NCBI RefSeq assembly: GCF_007109225.1
Contig: NZ_VJZK01000005.1
Coordinates: forward strand, 62,001 to 126,000
DNA from: Flavobacterium sp. GT3R68
Lineage (GTDB): Bacteria > Bacteroidota > Bacteroidia > Flavobacteriales > Flavobacteriaceae
Direction: 5' to 3'
DNA length: 64,000 bases
Shown in pieces: positions 34,189 through 44,212 of the stretch; position 1 is the first letter of the stretch, and each line of letters opens with the position of its first letter. The position numbers and the translations under genes were made by a program. The notes beneath the pieces are model-generated. The model was not told the DNA's origin. It did no database searches and saw only the letters and a list, made by a program, of their open reading frames with translations.

Positions 34189-35648
34189 TTATCCTAAAAG
34201 ACATATTATATAAAGTTGCAATCGAAGCGGTAAAAGGTTCGACTGAAATGGGTATCGAAAAAATGGATTTCGACTCCAGAAAAATTGCAGTGAATGATGT
34301 ATTCGTAGCGATTCGCGGTGCTGTTTCTGATGGTCATGAATTCATTGAAAAAGCGATCAACAATGGTGCGGTTGCTGTTGTTTGCGATGCTTTTCCGGAA
34401 GTGCTTATTACAGGAATAACGTATGTCCAGGTAAGAGATACAAACAAAGCATTGGCCTGCATGGCTGCTAATTATTTTGGAAATCCATCCAATAACCTGA
34501 AATTAATCGGTATTACAGGAACTAATGGAAAAACAACAATTGCTTCACTTCTGTATCAACTGTTCAAAAAAGCAGGTTTTAAAGTAGGATTGATTTCTAC
34601 CGTTAAAATCCTGGTTGACGATAAGGAATACGAGGCCACTCACACGACACCGGATTCGATAACCATCAATCTGTATCTGAAAGAAATGGTGGAAACGGGT
34701 GTAGAGTATTGCTTTATGGAGGTGAGTTCCCATGGAATTCATCAAAAAAGAACGGAAGCTCTGCATTTCGAAGGCGGTGTTTTTACCAATCTATCACACG
34801 ACCATTTGGATTACCATCCTACGTTCGCCGAGTATCGCGATGTGAAAAAATCATTTTTTGATAACCTGCCAAAATCGGCTTTTGCACTTTCAAACACCGA
34901 TGATAAAAACGGCCGTGTCATGTTGCAGAATACAAACGCACGCAAATTAACGTATGCATTAAAATCATACGCAGATTATAAGGCCCAGATTCTTGAGAAC
35001 CAATTGTCTGGTTTGCTTTTGAAAATAAATGACCATGAAGTTTGGGTTCGTTTAATCGGAGCATTCAATGCGTATAATTTATTGGCTATTTATGGAACTG
35101 CGGTCGAATTGGGTCTGGATAATTTTGAAGTATTACGATTGTTGTCTGAATTGGAAAGTGTTTCCGGACGTTTTCAGTTTATTGTATCGAAAGGGAATGT
35201 CACAGTCATCGTTGACTATGCCCATACGCCGGACGCATTGGAAAATGTATTGAAAACCATCAACGATATCCGTACCAAAAATGAACAACTAATAACTGTT
35301 GTCGGTTGTGGTGGTGACAGGGATTCTACCAAGCGGCCAATGATGGCAAACATAGCTTCCACATTAAGCGATAAACTAATCCTGACTTCGGATAATCCAC
35401 GGACCGAAGATCCCGATATGATTATCTCTGAAATGGAACAAGGTGTTGAGCCACAGAATTATAAAAAAACGATTGCGATAACGGATAGAAAGCAGGCCAT
35501 AAAAACAGCTTGTCAATTATCCCGTCCCAACGATATTATTTTAATTGCAGGAAAAGGACATGAAACATATCAGGAAATTAAAGGTGTTCGCCATGATTTT
35601 GACGATATGAAGATTGTTACAGAAATTTTAGACCAACTCCAAAAATAG
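34185..35648 (+). CDS. murE: UDP-MurNAc-tripeptide synthetase (meso-DAP adding)
   Basis: Adds the third residue to the peptidoglycan stem peptide in the cytoplasm. The 487-residue protein has the ATP loop GITGTNGKTTIASL, the Mur ligase SSHGIHQKR region, and the motif TSDNPRTEDP. DNPR is the signature of enzymes that add meso-diaminopimelate rather than lysine. The start is GTG, overlapping the ftsI stop as GTGA. Confidence 0.95.
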   Translation: MIILKDILYKVAIEAVKGSTEMGIEKMDFDSRKIAVNDVFVAIRGAVSDGHEFIEKAINNGAVAVVCDAFPEVLITGITYVQVRDTNKALACMAANYFGNPSNNLKLIGITGTNGKTTIASLLYQLFKKAGFKVGLISTVKILVDDKEYEATHTTPDSITINLYLKEMVETGVEYCFMEVSSHGIHQKRTEALHFEGGVFTNLSHDHLDYHPTFAEYRDVKKSFFDNLPKSAFALSNTDDKNGRVMLQNTNARKLTYALKSYADYKAQILENQLSGLLLKINDHEVWVRLIGAFNAYNLLAIYGTAVELGLDNFEVLRLLSELESVSGRFQFIVSKGNVTVIVDYAHTPDALENVLKTINDIRTKNEQLITVVGCGGDRDSTKRPMMANIASTLSDKLILTSDNPRTEDPDMIISEMEQGVEPQNYKKTIAITDRKQAIKTACQLSRPNDIILIAGKGHETYQEIKGVRHDFDDMKIVTEILDQLQK

Positions 35649-35654
35649 AAAAAT

Positions 35655-36881
35655 ATGCTGTATTACTTATTTGAATATTTAGACAAGACCCTAAACATCC
35701 CAGGAACCGGAGTATTTCAATATATCACTTTTCGTTCGGCTTTGGCTCTGATTTTATCATTGTCAATCTCGACTCTTTTTGGAAAAAAAATTATCAACTT
35801 TTTAAGAAATCAACAAGTTGGGGAAACTGTTAGGGAGTTAGGTTTGGATGGCCAGACAGAAAAAGCCGGTACGCCCACCATGGGAGGTCTGATTATCATC
35901 ATTGCTACTTTAATTCCCGTGGTTTTATTGACCAAATTGGATAATATATATATTATACTGTTGATTGTAACCACGCTTTGGATGGGTACAATTGGTTTTA
36001 TTGATGATTACATTAAAATTTTCAAAAAAGACAAAGCAGGATTAAAAGGGATTTTCAAAGTTATTGGTCAGGTAGGTTTGGGTTTGATTGTGGGTTCGGT
36101 TTTGTATCTGCATCCTGGAGTGACTCTTCGCACAGATCCGGTACAATCGGTGACTTTCAAACAAACTGAAAACGTAATTACAGAAGCTCCTCTCGAAGAA
36201 AAATCGACTGCAACCACGATTCCATTTCTTAAAAATAACACATTCGATTATGCCGAATTTTTGGCATGGACCGGTGATGGGTATGAAAAATGGGCGTGGC
36301 TGATTTTTATTCCAATCGTGATCTTCATTATAACCGCGGTTTCCAACGGGGCCAATCTAACGGACGGAATTGATGGCTTGGCGGCAGGAACATCCGCTAT
36401 TTCGGTGCTTGCGCTCGGAATTTTCACCTTCGTTTCGGGTAATATTATTTTCTCGAGTTATCTCAATATTATGTATATCCCCAATTCGGGAGAAATGACG
36501 GTCTTTATCGCCGCCTTTGTTGGGGCATTGGTCGGGTTTCTTTGGTATAATTCCTATCCGGCCTCGGTTTTTATGGGAGATACGGGAAGTTTGACTATTG
36601 GCGGAATCATTGCTGTATTAGCAATTTCTGTCCGAAAAGAAATGTTGATCCCACTATTATGCGGAATCTTTCTTGCTGAAAATTTATCAGTGGTCTTGCA
36701 GGTCAGTTATTTCAAATATACCAAAAAACGATTTGGTGAAGGAAAGAGGATTTTCCTGATGTCACCATTGCATCACCACTATCAGAAAAAAGGCTATCAT
36801 GAAAGCAAGATTGTAACTCGTTTTTGGATTGTTGGAATTTTGCTGGCCATATTGTCCATCGTCACCCTAAAACTAAGATAG
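35655..36881 (+). CDS. mraY: Phospho-N-acetylmuramoyl-pentapeptide transferase
   Basis: Makes lipid I by moving phospho-MurNAc-pentapeptide to undecaprenyl phosphate in the inner membrane. Motifs seen: [18 protein letters not shown] (Asp117, Asp118), [12 protein letters not shown] and the histidine motif [15 protein letters not shown]. At 408 residues it is longer than the usual 360; about 55 extra residues lie between helices after residue 150 (LHPGVTLRT to [11 protein letters not shown]), an insert I recall as typical of Bacteroidota. It sits seven bases after murE. Confidence 0.95.
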   Translation: MLYYLFEYLDKTLNIPGTGVFQYITFRSALALILSLSISTLFGKKIINFLRNQQVGETVRELGLDGQTEKAGTPTMGGLIIIIATLIPVVLLTKLDNIYIILLIVTTLWMGTIGFIDDYIKIFKKDKAGLKGIFKVIGQVGLGLIVGSVLYLHPGVTLRTDPVQSVTFKQTENVITEAPLEEKSTATTIPFLKNNTFDYAEFLAWTGDGYEKWAWLIFIPIVIFIITAVSNGANLTDGIDGLAAGTSAISVLALGIFTFVSGNIIFSSYLNIMYIPNSGEMTVFIAAFVGALVGFLWYNSYPASVFMGDTGSLTIGGIIAVLAISVRKEMLIPLLCGIFLAENLSVVLQVSYFKYTKKRFGEGKRIFLMSPLHHHYQKKGYHESKIVTRFWIVGILLAILSIVTLKLR

Positions 36882-36882
36882 T

Positions 36883-38214
36883 ATGAGATTAGTGATTTTA
36901 GGTGGTGGAGAAAGCGGTGTCGGAACCGCGATTCTCGGCAAGAAACAGGGATACGATGTGTTTGTATCTGATTTGGGAAAAATAAAAGACAATTATAAAG
37001 AAGTTCTTAATCTTAATGGTATCAAGTGGGAAGAAGAACTCCACTCCGAAAAGAAAATCATCAATGCCGATGTGGTCATGAAGAGCCCGGGGATTCCGGA
37101 TAAGTCACCGCTGGTTAAAAAGTTAGTCAAAATGAATATTCCGGTAATCTCCGAAATTGAATTTGCAGCTCCCTTTACAAAAGCCAAAACAATTGGTGTC
37201 ACCGGAAGCAACGGAAAAACCACCACAACGATGCTCACGTATCATTTATTGAAATCAGCAGGAGTCAATGTAGGACTTGGAGGTAATATCGGAAAGAGCT
37301 TTGCCTGGCAGGTAGCGGAAGATAATTTTGATTATTATGTTTTGGAATTGAGTAGTTTTCAGCTCGATGGAATCGTAAATTATAAGCCGCACATTGCCAT
37401 TATTACCAATATCAGCCCGGATCATCTGGATCGTTATGATTATAAATATGAAAAATACATTGATTCCAAGTTCAGGATAACAATGAATCAGACGGAAGAT
37501 GATTTTCTTCTTTATGACGCCGATGACGAAGCAATTGCAGAATGGTTTCAAAACAATACAACTAAAGCCCAATTAATTCCTTTTTCACTGACAAAAACGT
37601 TTGAAAACGGAGCATTTATAAAAGACAATATTATGGAAATCAAGATCAATCAGGAAGAATTTGTAATGGACACGCAGCACATCGCCTTAGAAGGCAAGCA
37701 CAACATGAAAAATGCTATGGCGGCAACCTCTGTTGCAAAACTGATGCAGATCCGTAAAGCGACAATTCGCGAGAGTTTGTCTAATTTCCAAGGTGTTGAA
37801 CATCGTTTGGAAAAAGTGCTTAAAATCCAGAATGTGCAATACATCAATGATTCCAAAGCGACCAATGTAAATGCGACGTTTTTTGCTCTGGACAGCATGA
37901 ACACACCAACAGTTTGGATTGTAGGTGGTGTTGATAAAGGGAATGATTATTCAGAATTGATGTCGCTGGTTCGCGAAAAAGTAAAAGCCATCATCTGTCT
38001 TGGGGTTGATAATAAAAAAATCATCGATGCTTTCGGGAATGTCGTGGATGTGATGATTGAAGTATCCAATATGGCCGATGCCGTGAAAATGGCGCAGCGT
38101 TTAACAGAAAAAGGGGATGCCGTTTTATTGTCTCCGGCTTGCGCCAGTTTTGATTTGTTCGAAAACTATGAAGACAGAGGGCGACAATTTAAAAGCGCTG
38201 TCCAAAATTTATAA
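36883..38214 (+). CDS. murD: UDP-MurNAc-L-alanine:D-glutamate ligase
   Basis: Adds D-glutamate to UDP-MurNAc-L-Ala. The 443-residue protein has an N-terminal nucleotide-binding fold (RLVILGGGESGVGTA), ATP loop GVTGSNGKTTTTML, the SSFQLDG strand, NISPDHLDRY and the C-terminal SPACASFDLFENYEDRG. It starts one base after the mraY stop. The cytoplasmic Mur ligase order in this cluster is E-D-C with mraY and murG between. Confidence 0.96.
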   Translation: MRLVILGGGESGVGTAILGKKQGYDVFVSDLGKIKDNYKEVLNLNGIKWEEELHSEKKIINADVVMKSPGIPDKSPLVKKLVKMNIPVISEIEFAAPFTKAKTIGVTGSNGKTTTTMLTYHLLKSAGVNVGLGGNIGKSFAWQVAEDNFDYYVLELSSFQLDGIVNYKPHIAIITNISPDHLDRYDYKYEKYIDSKFRITMNQTEDDFLLYDADDEAIAEWFQNNTTKAQLIPFSLTKTFENGAFIKDNIMEIKINQEEFVMDTQHIALEGKHNMKNAMAATSVAKLMQIRKATIRESLSNFQGVEHRLEKVLKIQNVQYINDSKATNVNATFFALDSMNTPTVWIVGGVDKGNDYSELMSLVREKVKAIICLGVDNKKIIDAFGNVVDVMIEVSNMADAVKMAQRLTEKGDAVLLSPACASFDLFENYEDRGRQFKSAVQNL

Positions 38215-38238
38215 TAAAAATTAAATACGAAAACCCAA

Positions 38239-39546
38239 ATGAAAGAACTAATCAGCAATTTAAAAGGAGACAAAGTAATATGGTCATTCGTGGCTTTATT
38301 GGCATTGTTTTCGTTTATGCCTGTTTTTAGTGCGAGCAGTAATTTGGCATACATGAACCACGGTACCGGAAACACTATCAGTTTCCTGTTTACACATTTG
38401 GCTCACATCTTCATGGGTTTTATAATTATATATGCAGTTCATAAAGTCCCGTATCATTATTTTAAAGGGATTTCACAGGTTTTTTTACCGATAGTCTGGG
38501 TTTTATTGGCCTATACTTTGATAAAGGGAACCGTGATTGCGGGTGCAAATGCGAGTCGCTGGATTAAGGTACCGTTCATCGGAATCACCTTCCAGACATC
38601 TACTTTTGCCTTTGTGGTATTGATGGTTTTTGTGGCCCGGTTTTTATCCAAAAAAAGAGAAGTGCCTGTTACTTTTAAAGCATCCTTGTTGGAATTGTGG
38701 GTTCCGGTTTTTATTACCTTGATGCTCATCCTTCCGGCGAATTTCTCCACTACAGCGTTGATTTTCTCCATGGTAGTGATGCTGGCTTTTGTGGGTAAAT
38801 ATCCGTTGCGGTATATTGGCTTTGTTATCGGAACCGGAATAGTATTTTTGATGTTTTTCGTTTTGGTTTCCAAAGCATTTCCCGATTCCCGTTTTTTTAG
38901 CAGGGTAGGAACCTGGACAAGTCGTATCGAAAATTTTACCACAAATAAGCCGGATGAAGATATTTACCAAATTGAACAGGCAAAAATTGCTATTGCATCT
39001 GGCGGACTTAAAGGTTTAGGCCCGGGAAAAAGTGTACAGAAAAATTTGTTGCCACAATCATCTTCCGATTTTATTTATGCCATTATAGTTGAAGAATATG
39101 GACTCATAGGAGGATTGGGTGTGTTGTCGTTGTATTTATTATTATTCTTCCGATTTATCGTGGCTGCCCATAAAGCTAATACCCTTTTCGGGAAATTACT
39201 CGTAGTCGGATTAGGGTTTCCAATGATATTTCAGGCGATGATCAATATGGCCGTGGCGGTCGAATTACTTCCGGTAACAGGACAAACATTACCGTTGATT
39301 AGTAGTGGAGGAAGTTCGATTTGGATGACCTGCGTATCACTTGGTATTATTATCAGTGTGACCAAAAAAGACGAAGAAGTAGCGCAGGAAATAATGGAGA
39401 AAGAGCAAAGGGAAGAAGTCCTGCAGCGTTTGATCGATAAACAATTGGAAGAAGAAAATGCTTTGGATGCAGAAATTGGAATGGAACATGATTATTCGAT
39501 AGAAGACAAATCCGTTAATCCAATGAAGGCGGTTTACAACAAATAG
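38239..39546 (+). CDS. ftsW: Septal peptidoglycan polymerase FtsW (SEDS family)
   Basis: Polymerises lipid II into glycan strands at the division site, together with FtsI. The 435-residue protein has about ten transmembrane helices and the SEDS motifs GANASRWIKVPFIGITFQ, GGLKGLGPGKSVQ and TLPLISSGGSS. A charged C-terminal tail of about 60 residues (EEVAQEIMEKEQREEVLQRL) is predicted to be cytoplasmic and helical. It lies 24 bases after murD and 3 bases before murG. Confidence 0.95.
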   Translation: MKELISNLKGDKVIWSFVALLALFSFMPVFSASSNLAYMNHGTGNTISFLFTHLAHIFMGFIIIYAVHKVPYHYFKGISQVFLPIVWVLLAYTLIKGTVIAGANASRWIKVPFIGITFQTSTFAFVVLMVFVARFLSKKREVPVTFKASLLELWVPVFITLMLILPANFSTTALIFSMVVMLAFVGKYPLRYIGFVIGTGIVFLMFFVLVSKAFPDSRFFSRVGTWTSRIENFTTNKPDEDIYQIEQAKIAIASGGLKGLGPGKSVQKNLLPQSSSDFIYAIIVEEYGLIGGLGVLSLYLLLFFRFIVAAHKANTLFGKLLVVGLGFPMIFQAMINMAVAVELLPVTGQTLPLISSGGSSIWMTCVSLGIIISVTKKDEEVAQEIMEKEQREEVLQRLIDKQLEEENALDAEIGMEHDYSIEDKSVNPMKAVYNK

Positions 39547-39549
39547 CAG

Positions 39550-40644
39550 ATGAAGAAATTAAAATTCATATTAAGCGGCGGCGGAACCGGTGGTCATATC
39601 TACCCGGCCATTGCTATTGCAAATGAATTGAAATCCCGTTTTCCGGATGCTGAATTTCTTTTTGTCGGTGCTCAGGATAAAATGGAAATGCAAAAAGTGC
39701 CTCAGGCCGGATATCCAATCAAAGGATTGTGGATTGCAGGTTTACAGCGAAGAATAACTTTTGATAATGCGCTTTTTCCAATAAAATTGGTAGACAGTCT
39801 GATGAAATCCAGAAGTATAATTAAGGAATTCAAACCGGATGTAGTGATTGGAACCGGTGGTTTCGCAAGCGGACCATTATTGCAGGTTGCTGCATTACGA
39901 GGGATTCCCACGGTAATCCAGGAGCAGAACTCGTATCCCGGTATTACCAATAAATTATTGGGAAAAAAAGCCAACAAAATCTGCGTGGCCTATGACAATC
40001 TGGAGCGATTTTTTCCTTCAGGCAAAATGGCACTGACAGGAAATCCGATACGTCAGGATATAATTGAAATCGAAGATAAAAAAGACGAAGCAGTCCAGTA
40101 TTTTAATCTGGATGCGGATAAAAAAACACTTTTGGTTCTTGGCGGAAGTCTCGGAGCTCGACGGGTGAACCAGTTAATTGCAAAAGAAATTTTAGCATTT
40201 GCAGCTCAAAACGTTCAGGTGATCTGGCAATGCGGAAAGCTGTATTATGAGGAATACAAACATTTCGGCGAAAACGCAAACATTCAGGTGTTGTCTTTTA
40301 TCGACCGTATGGATTTGGTGTATGCTGCGGCAGATTTTGTGATTTCACGTGCAGGAGCTTCATCGGTTTCGGAATTATGTGCGGTTGGGAAACCGGTCAT
40401 TTTTATTCCGTCTCCAAATGTAGCGGAAGACCATCAAACTAAAAACGCCCAAGCTATTGTCGATAAGAAAGGCGCTTTAATGATCAAGGAAAAGGAACTC
40501 GATACGCAATTCAATAAGATGTTCAATGATCTGCTGGCTAATGATGCCATGCAGAACGAGCTTTCTGAAAATATAAGAAAATTAGCGAAAATTCATGCCA
40601 CGCAAGACATAGTGGATGAAATTGTCAAACTGGTTAAATTATAA
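39550..40644 (+). CDS. murG: Lipid II synthase (GlcNAc transferase)
   Basis: Transfers GlcNAc from UDP-GlcNAc to lipid I on the inner face of the membrane, making lipid II. The 364-residue protein has the N-terminal Gly-rich loop [22 protein letters not shown] and [14 protein letters not shown], and the C-terminal donor-binding [12 protein letters not shown]. Length is normal for the GT28 family. Confidence 0.96.
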   Translation: MKKLKFILSGGGTGGHIYPAIAIANELKSRFPDAEFLFVGAQDKMEMQKVPQAGYPIKGLWIAGLQRRITFDNALFPIKLVDSLMKSRSIIKEFKPDVVIGTGGFASGPLLQVAALRGIPTVIQEQNSYPGITNKLLGKKANKICVAYDNLERFFPSGKMALTGNPIRQDIIEIEDKKDEAVQYFNLDADKKTLLVLGGSLGARRVNQLIAKEILAFAAQNVQVIWQCGKLYYEEYKHFGENANIQVLSFIDRMDLVYAAADFVISRAGASSVSELCAVGKPVIFIPSPNVAEDHQTKNAQAIVDKKGALMIKEKELDTQFNKMFNDLLANDAMQNELSENIRKLAKIHATQDIVDEIVKLVKL

Positions 40645-40655
40645 TAAATTTAAAA

Positions 40656-42005
40656 ATGAATCTCAACCAAATACATAACGTTTATTTCATCGGAATCGGA
40701 GGGATTGGAATGAGTGCTTTGGCGCGTTATTTCAAAACCATCGGGAAAAACGTGGCTGGGTACGACAAGACTGAAACTGAACTCACCAAAGAGTTGCAGG
40801 AAACCGGTATTGTCATTCATTTTGAAGATAGTATCCCGATGATTCCTTCTGATTTTTATGTAGAGAATACGCTGGTTATTATAACCCCTGCGGTTCCTGC
40901 GCATCATTCGGAATGGAATTTTTTCCTCGAAAGAAATTACCATATCAAAAAAAGAGCGGAAGTGCTAGGATTAATTACCAAAGACACGTTCTGTTTTGCT
41001 GTTGCCGGAACGCACGGAAAAACAACAACTTCCAGTATTTTGGCGCACATTCTTTTTGAAAGTGGCGCTGATGTGACGTCTTTCCTCGGCGGAATTGTTG
41101 AAAATTACAATTCCAACCTGATAGGAAACGGTAAAACAATCACAGTTGTTGAAGCGGATGAGTTCGATCGTTCTTTCCTTCATTTACATCCCAATATTGC
41201 CTGCATCACCTCAATGGATGCGGACCATCTCGATATTTATGGAGACAGCGCTTCCATCGAAGCATCGTTTGTGGAATTTGCTGATAAGATTGAAGACAAA
41301 AGAAATCTCTTTATCACCAATAAATTGCCATTGGAGGGAATTACAGTGGCGGTAAATGAAGACGCTGCTTTTAAAGCTTTCAATGTGAGAATTGAAAACA
41401 GTCAGTATGTTTTTGATGTACAGACCCCAACGGAAACGATTCAAAATTTACAATTCGGATTACCTGGAACGCATAATTTAATGAATGCATTAATGGCTTT
41501 GGCTATGGCAAAAACTTTTGGCACCCCAACCGATGCAATAGCTAAAGCCTTATTGTCCTTCAAAGGAATCAAAAGAAGATTTTCGTACCAGATCAAAGAA
41601 AACAGCCTGGTTTATATTGATGATTATGCACATCATCCAACGGAAATAAATGCTGTGCATCAGGCAGTAACGGAATTATATCCAAATCAGAAAGTGTTGG
41701 CAATTTTTCAGCCTCATTTGTTTAGCAGAACAAAAGATTTTGCTGATGATTTTGCAAAAAGCCTGTCAGCTTTTGACGAGGTGCTTTTGCTGGATATTTA
41801 TCCCGCCCGTGAATTACCAATGGAAGGCATAACGTCGGCATGGCTGATGGATAAAATGACAAATGATCATAAAAAATTAGCCTCAAAACAGGATTTAATT
41901 CCAACGATTTTGAAAAGCGAATGCAAAGTTATTGTGACAATTGGAGCAGGAGATATAGGAGAATTGGTAAAACCAATAAAAATGGCACTTCATGAAAAAA
42001 TTTAA
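40656..42005 (+). CDS. murC: UDP-MurNAc:L-alanine ligase
   Basis: First Mur ligase; joins L-alanine to UDP-MurNAc. The 449-residue product contains the N-terminal GIGGIGMSALA, ATP loop VAGTHGKTTTSS, EADEFDRSFLHL and DDYAHHPTEI. It overlaps ftsQ by 14 bases. Confidence 0.96.
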   Translation: MNLNQIHNVYFIGIGGIGMSALARYFKTIGKNVAGYDKTETELTKELQETGIVIHFEDSIPMIPSDFYVENTLVIITPAVPAHHSEWNFFLERNYHIKKRAEVLGLITKDTFCFAVAGTHGKTTTSSILAHILFESGADVTSFLGGIVENYNSNLIGNGKTITVVEADEFDRSFLHLHPNIACITSMDADHLDIYGDSASIEASFVEFADKIEDKRNLFITNKLPLEGITVAVNEDAAFKAFNVRIENSQYVFDVQTPTETIQNLQFGLPGTHNLMNALMALAMAKTFGTPTDAIAKALLSFKGIKRRFSYQIKENSLVYIDDYAHHPTEINAVHQAVTELYPNQKVLAIFQPHLFSRTKDFADDFAKSLSAFDEVLLLDIYPARELPMEGITSAWLMDKMTNDHKKLASKQDLIPTILKSECKVIVTIGAGDIGELVKPIKMALHEKI

Positions 42006-42726
42006 CTGGCAAAATATTTGGATTAACACAAGATTGGTGCTGATGTTTGCGGCAGTAATTTTTCTGTTTTCGTTTACGTCAAAACGAAACTCGGAGCGGA
42101 AAATTACCAAATCGGTAGTGGTTTTTTTGGAAAATGAAGACCTTTTTGTGACTCACGAAACGGTTAATAAATTGTTAATAGAAAATAATTCGCAGGCGCA
42201 AACCATTAGAAAAGATAAATTAGATTTGAATAAGCTGGAAAGAGCCATAGACAGTCACAACATGATTGAAAAATCACAAGTTTTTGTCGGCATTGATGGA
42301 GTCCTGAAAGCGATAATAAAACAAAAGACCCCGGTAGCAAGGGTTTTTGATGAAAAAGGTTCTTTCTATTATGATTATCAGGGAAATCCAATGCCTTTGT
42401 CAGACAATTTTACGGCAAGAGTTCCATTGGTTTCAGGGGAGATAAATAAAGAAAATCGTAAAGATTTAAATGAATTGTTCCGTTATATTTTCGACGATGC
42501 ATTTCTGAAGAAAAACATTATCGGCATACAGATTTTGCCGAGTGGAAGCTTAAAAATGATGAACAGGAATTTTAATTATGAGATTGATTTTGGTAAAACC
42601 ATCAACGTCGAGCAGAAATTCAACAATTATAAGGCATTTTTTCAAAAAGCGGTTGTAGATAGTTCGTTACAGCATTACAAAAAAATAAATCTGAAGTTTA
42701 CGCAGCAGGTGGTGTGCACAAAATAA
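41992..42726 (+). CDS. ftsQ: Cell division protein FtsQ/DivIB
   Basis: A 244-residue bitopic divisome protein. The short cytoplasmic N-terminus is followed by one transmembrane helix (LVLMFAAVIFLFSF, about 13-26) and a periplasmic part with a reduced POTRA-like region and a beta domain (KTPVARVFDEKGSFYYDYQG). It is short for FtsQ, as in other Bacteroidota. The identification uses topology, the conserved PVARVFD strand and its place between murC and ftsA. It recruits FtsL and FtsW-FtsI to the septum. Confidence 0.88.
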   Translation: MKKFNWQNIWINTRLVLMFAAVIFLFSFTSKRNSERKITKSVVVFLENEDLFVTHETVNKLLIENNSQAQTIRKDKLDLNKLERAIDSHNMIEKSQVFVGIDGVLKAIIKQKTPVARVFDEKGSFYYDYQGNPMPLSDNFTARVPLVSGEINKENRKDLNELFRYIFDDAFLKKNIIGIQILPSGSLKMMNRNFNYEIDFGKTINVEQKFNNYKAFFQKAVVDSSLQHYKKINLKFTQQVVCTK

Positions 42727-42734
42727 AAGGAGGT
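42725..42734 (+). promoter_or_regulatory. Strong Shine-Dalgarno sequence two bases before ftsA
   Basis: AAAAGGAGGT includes the full anti-SD complement AAGGAGGT, but GGAGG ends only two bases before the ftsA ATG at 42736, closer than the usual 5-9. Bacteroidota ribosomes generally do not use SD pairing, so it stands out. Confidence 0.6.
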
Positions 42735-42735
42735 T

Positions 42736-44118
42736 ATGGAAAAAGAGAACATTGCAGTAGGTTTAGACATTGGGACAACCAAGATTGTTGCCATGATTGG
42801 CAAGAAAAATGAATATGGAAAACTGGAGATTTTGGGTATTGGAAAATCCAAAAGTCTTGGTGTGAAGAGAGGTGTGGTTGATAACATTACGCAAACTATC
42901 CAATCTATCCAGCAAGCGGTTCAGGAAGCGGAAAACAATTCAGGTTACAAAATAAAAGATGTTGTCGTGGGTATCGCCGGACAACATATTCGCAGTATTC
43001 AGCACAGCGATTACATCAGCAGAAGCAATGCCGAGGAAGTAATCGGAGATAAAGATATTGATCTGTTAATCAATCAGGTACATAAATTAGCAATGCTTCC
43101 GGGAGAAGAAATTATTCACGTTTTGCCGCAAGAATTTAAAATCGACGGGCAATCGGAGATTAAAGAACCAATCGGAATGTGTGGCGGAAGGTTGGAATCC
43201 AGCTTTCACGTTGTGGTAGGACAGGCATCGTCCATCAGAAATGTTGGAAGATGTATCCAGAGTTCAGGTATAGAATTATCCGGATTGACGTTAGAGCCGT
43301 TGGCTTCGGCCGATGCGGTTTTAAGTCAGGAAGAAAAAGAAGCCGGTGTGGCATTGATTGATATTGGTGGCGGAACAACAGATTTGGCCATTTTCAAAGA
43401 TGGTATCATTCGTCATACTGCCGTGATTCCTTTCGGTGGAAATGTAATTACAGACGATATTAAAGAAGGCTGTTCTATCATTGAAAAACAGGCTGAATTA
43501 TTAAAAGTTAAATTCGGATCGGCATGGCCGGGAGAAAATAAAGACAATGAAATCGTTTCTATTCCAGGATTAAGAGGAAGAGAGCCTAAAGAGATTTCAT
43601 TGAAAAACTTGTCCAAAATTATCCATGCCCGTGTGGTGGAAATTATCGAGCAGGTTTTCGCAGAAATTAAAGCATACGGACATGATGATCCACGCCGTAA
43701 ATTAATCGCAGGTATTGTTCTTACAGGTGGTGGCGCACAATTGAACCACATCAAGCAATTGGTGGAATACATCACGGGAATGGATACCCGTATCGGTTAC
43801 CCGAATGAACATCTGGCAGGAAATTCTGATGAGGAAATTTCGAGCCCGTTATATGCCACGGCTGTCGGATTGGTAATGAATAGTATTGAAAATAAAACAC
43901 AGAGTGCGGTGAAATTCTACATCCCGGAGCCCGAAAAAGTTCCTGTATACAGAACGCCGGTTCCGGTTCCGGAATACAACGAGGTGGTGGCAGTGGAAGC
44001 GGGAGAAAATATTCCGGTTATGGCCAAGCATGAAGAATCTACAGAAACAAAAATCAGAAGATCGTTTTTTGATAAGTATGTAGATAAAATAAAAGATTTT
44101 TTAGATAACGCCGAGTAG
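42736..44118 (+). CDS. ftsA: Cell division protein FtsA
   Basis: An actin-like protein that tethers FtsZ to the membrane. The 460-residue product has phosphate-binding loops VGLDIGTTKIVAMIG and IDIGGGTTDLAIF, the 1C domain specific to FtsA (about 85-165) and adenosine motif IVLTGGGAQLNHI. After a linker rich in Pro and Val, it ends in a short amphipathic helix (RRSFFDKYVDKIKDFLDN), the likely membrane-targeting sequence. A strong SD precedes the ATG. It lies 94 bases before ftsZ. Confidence 0.96.
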   Translation: MEKENIAVGLDIGTTKIVAMIGKKNEYGKLEILGIGKSKSLGVKRGVVDNITQTIQSIQQAVQEAENNSGYKIKDVVVGIAGQHIRSIQHSDYISRSNAEEVIGDKDIDLLINQVHKLAMLPGEEIIHVLPQEFKIDGQSEIKEPIGMCGGRLESSFHVVVGQASSIRNVGRCIQSSGIELSGLTLEPLASADAVLSQEEKEAGVALIDIGGGTTDLAIFKDGIIRHTAVIPFGGNVITDDIKEGCSIIEKQAELLKVKFGSAWPGENKDNEIVSIPGLRGREPKEISLKNLSKIIHARVVEIIEQVFAEIKAYGHDDPRRKLIAGIVLTGGGAQLNHIKQLVEYITGMDTRIGYPNEHLAGNSDEEISSPLYATAVGLVMNSIENKTQSAVKFYIPEPEKVPVYRTPVPVPEYNEVVAVEAGENIPVMAKHEESTETKIRRSFFDKYVDKIKDFLDNAE

Positions 44119-44212
44119 TTTATCCATTAAAGATGTTATCGTTTTCCTTTTTGCCCCAGCAGAAAGTAATAAAAAAATTAGTACTAAATAAGAATTCTAA
44201 AAGACCAATATT

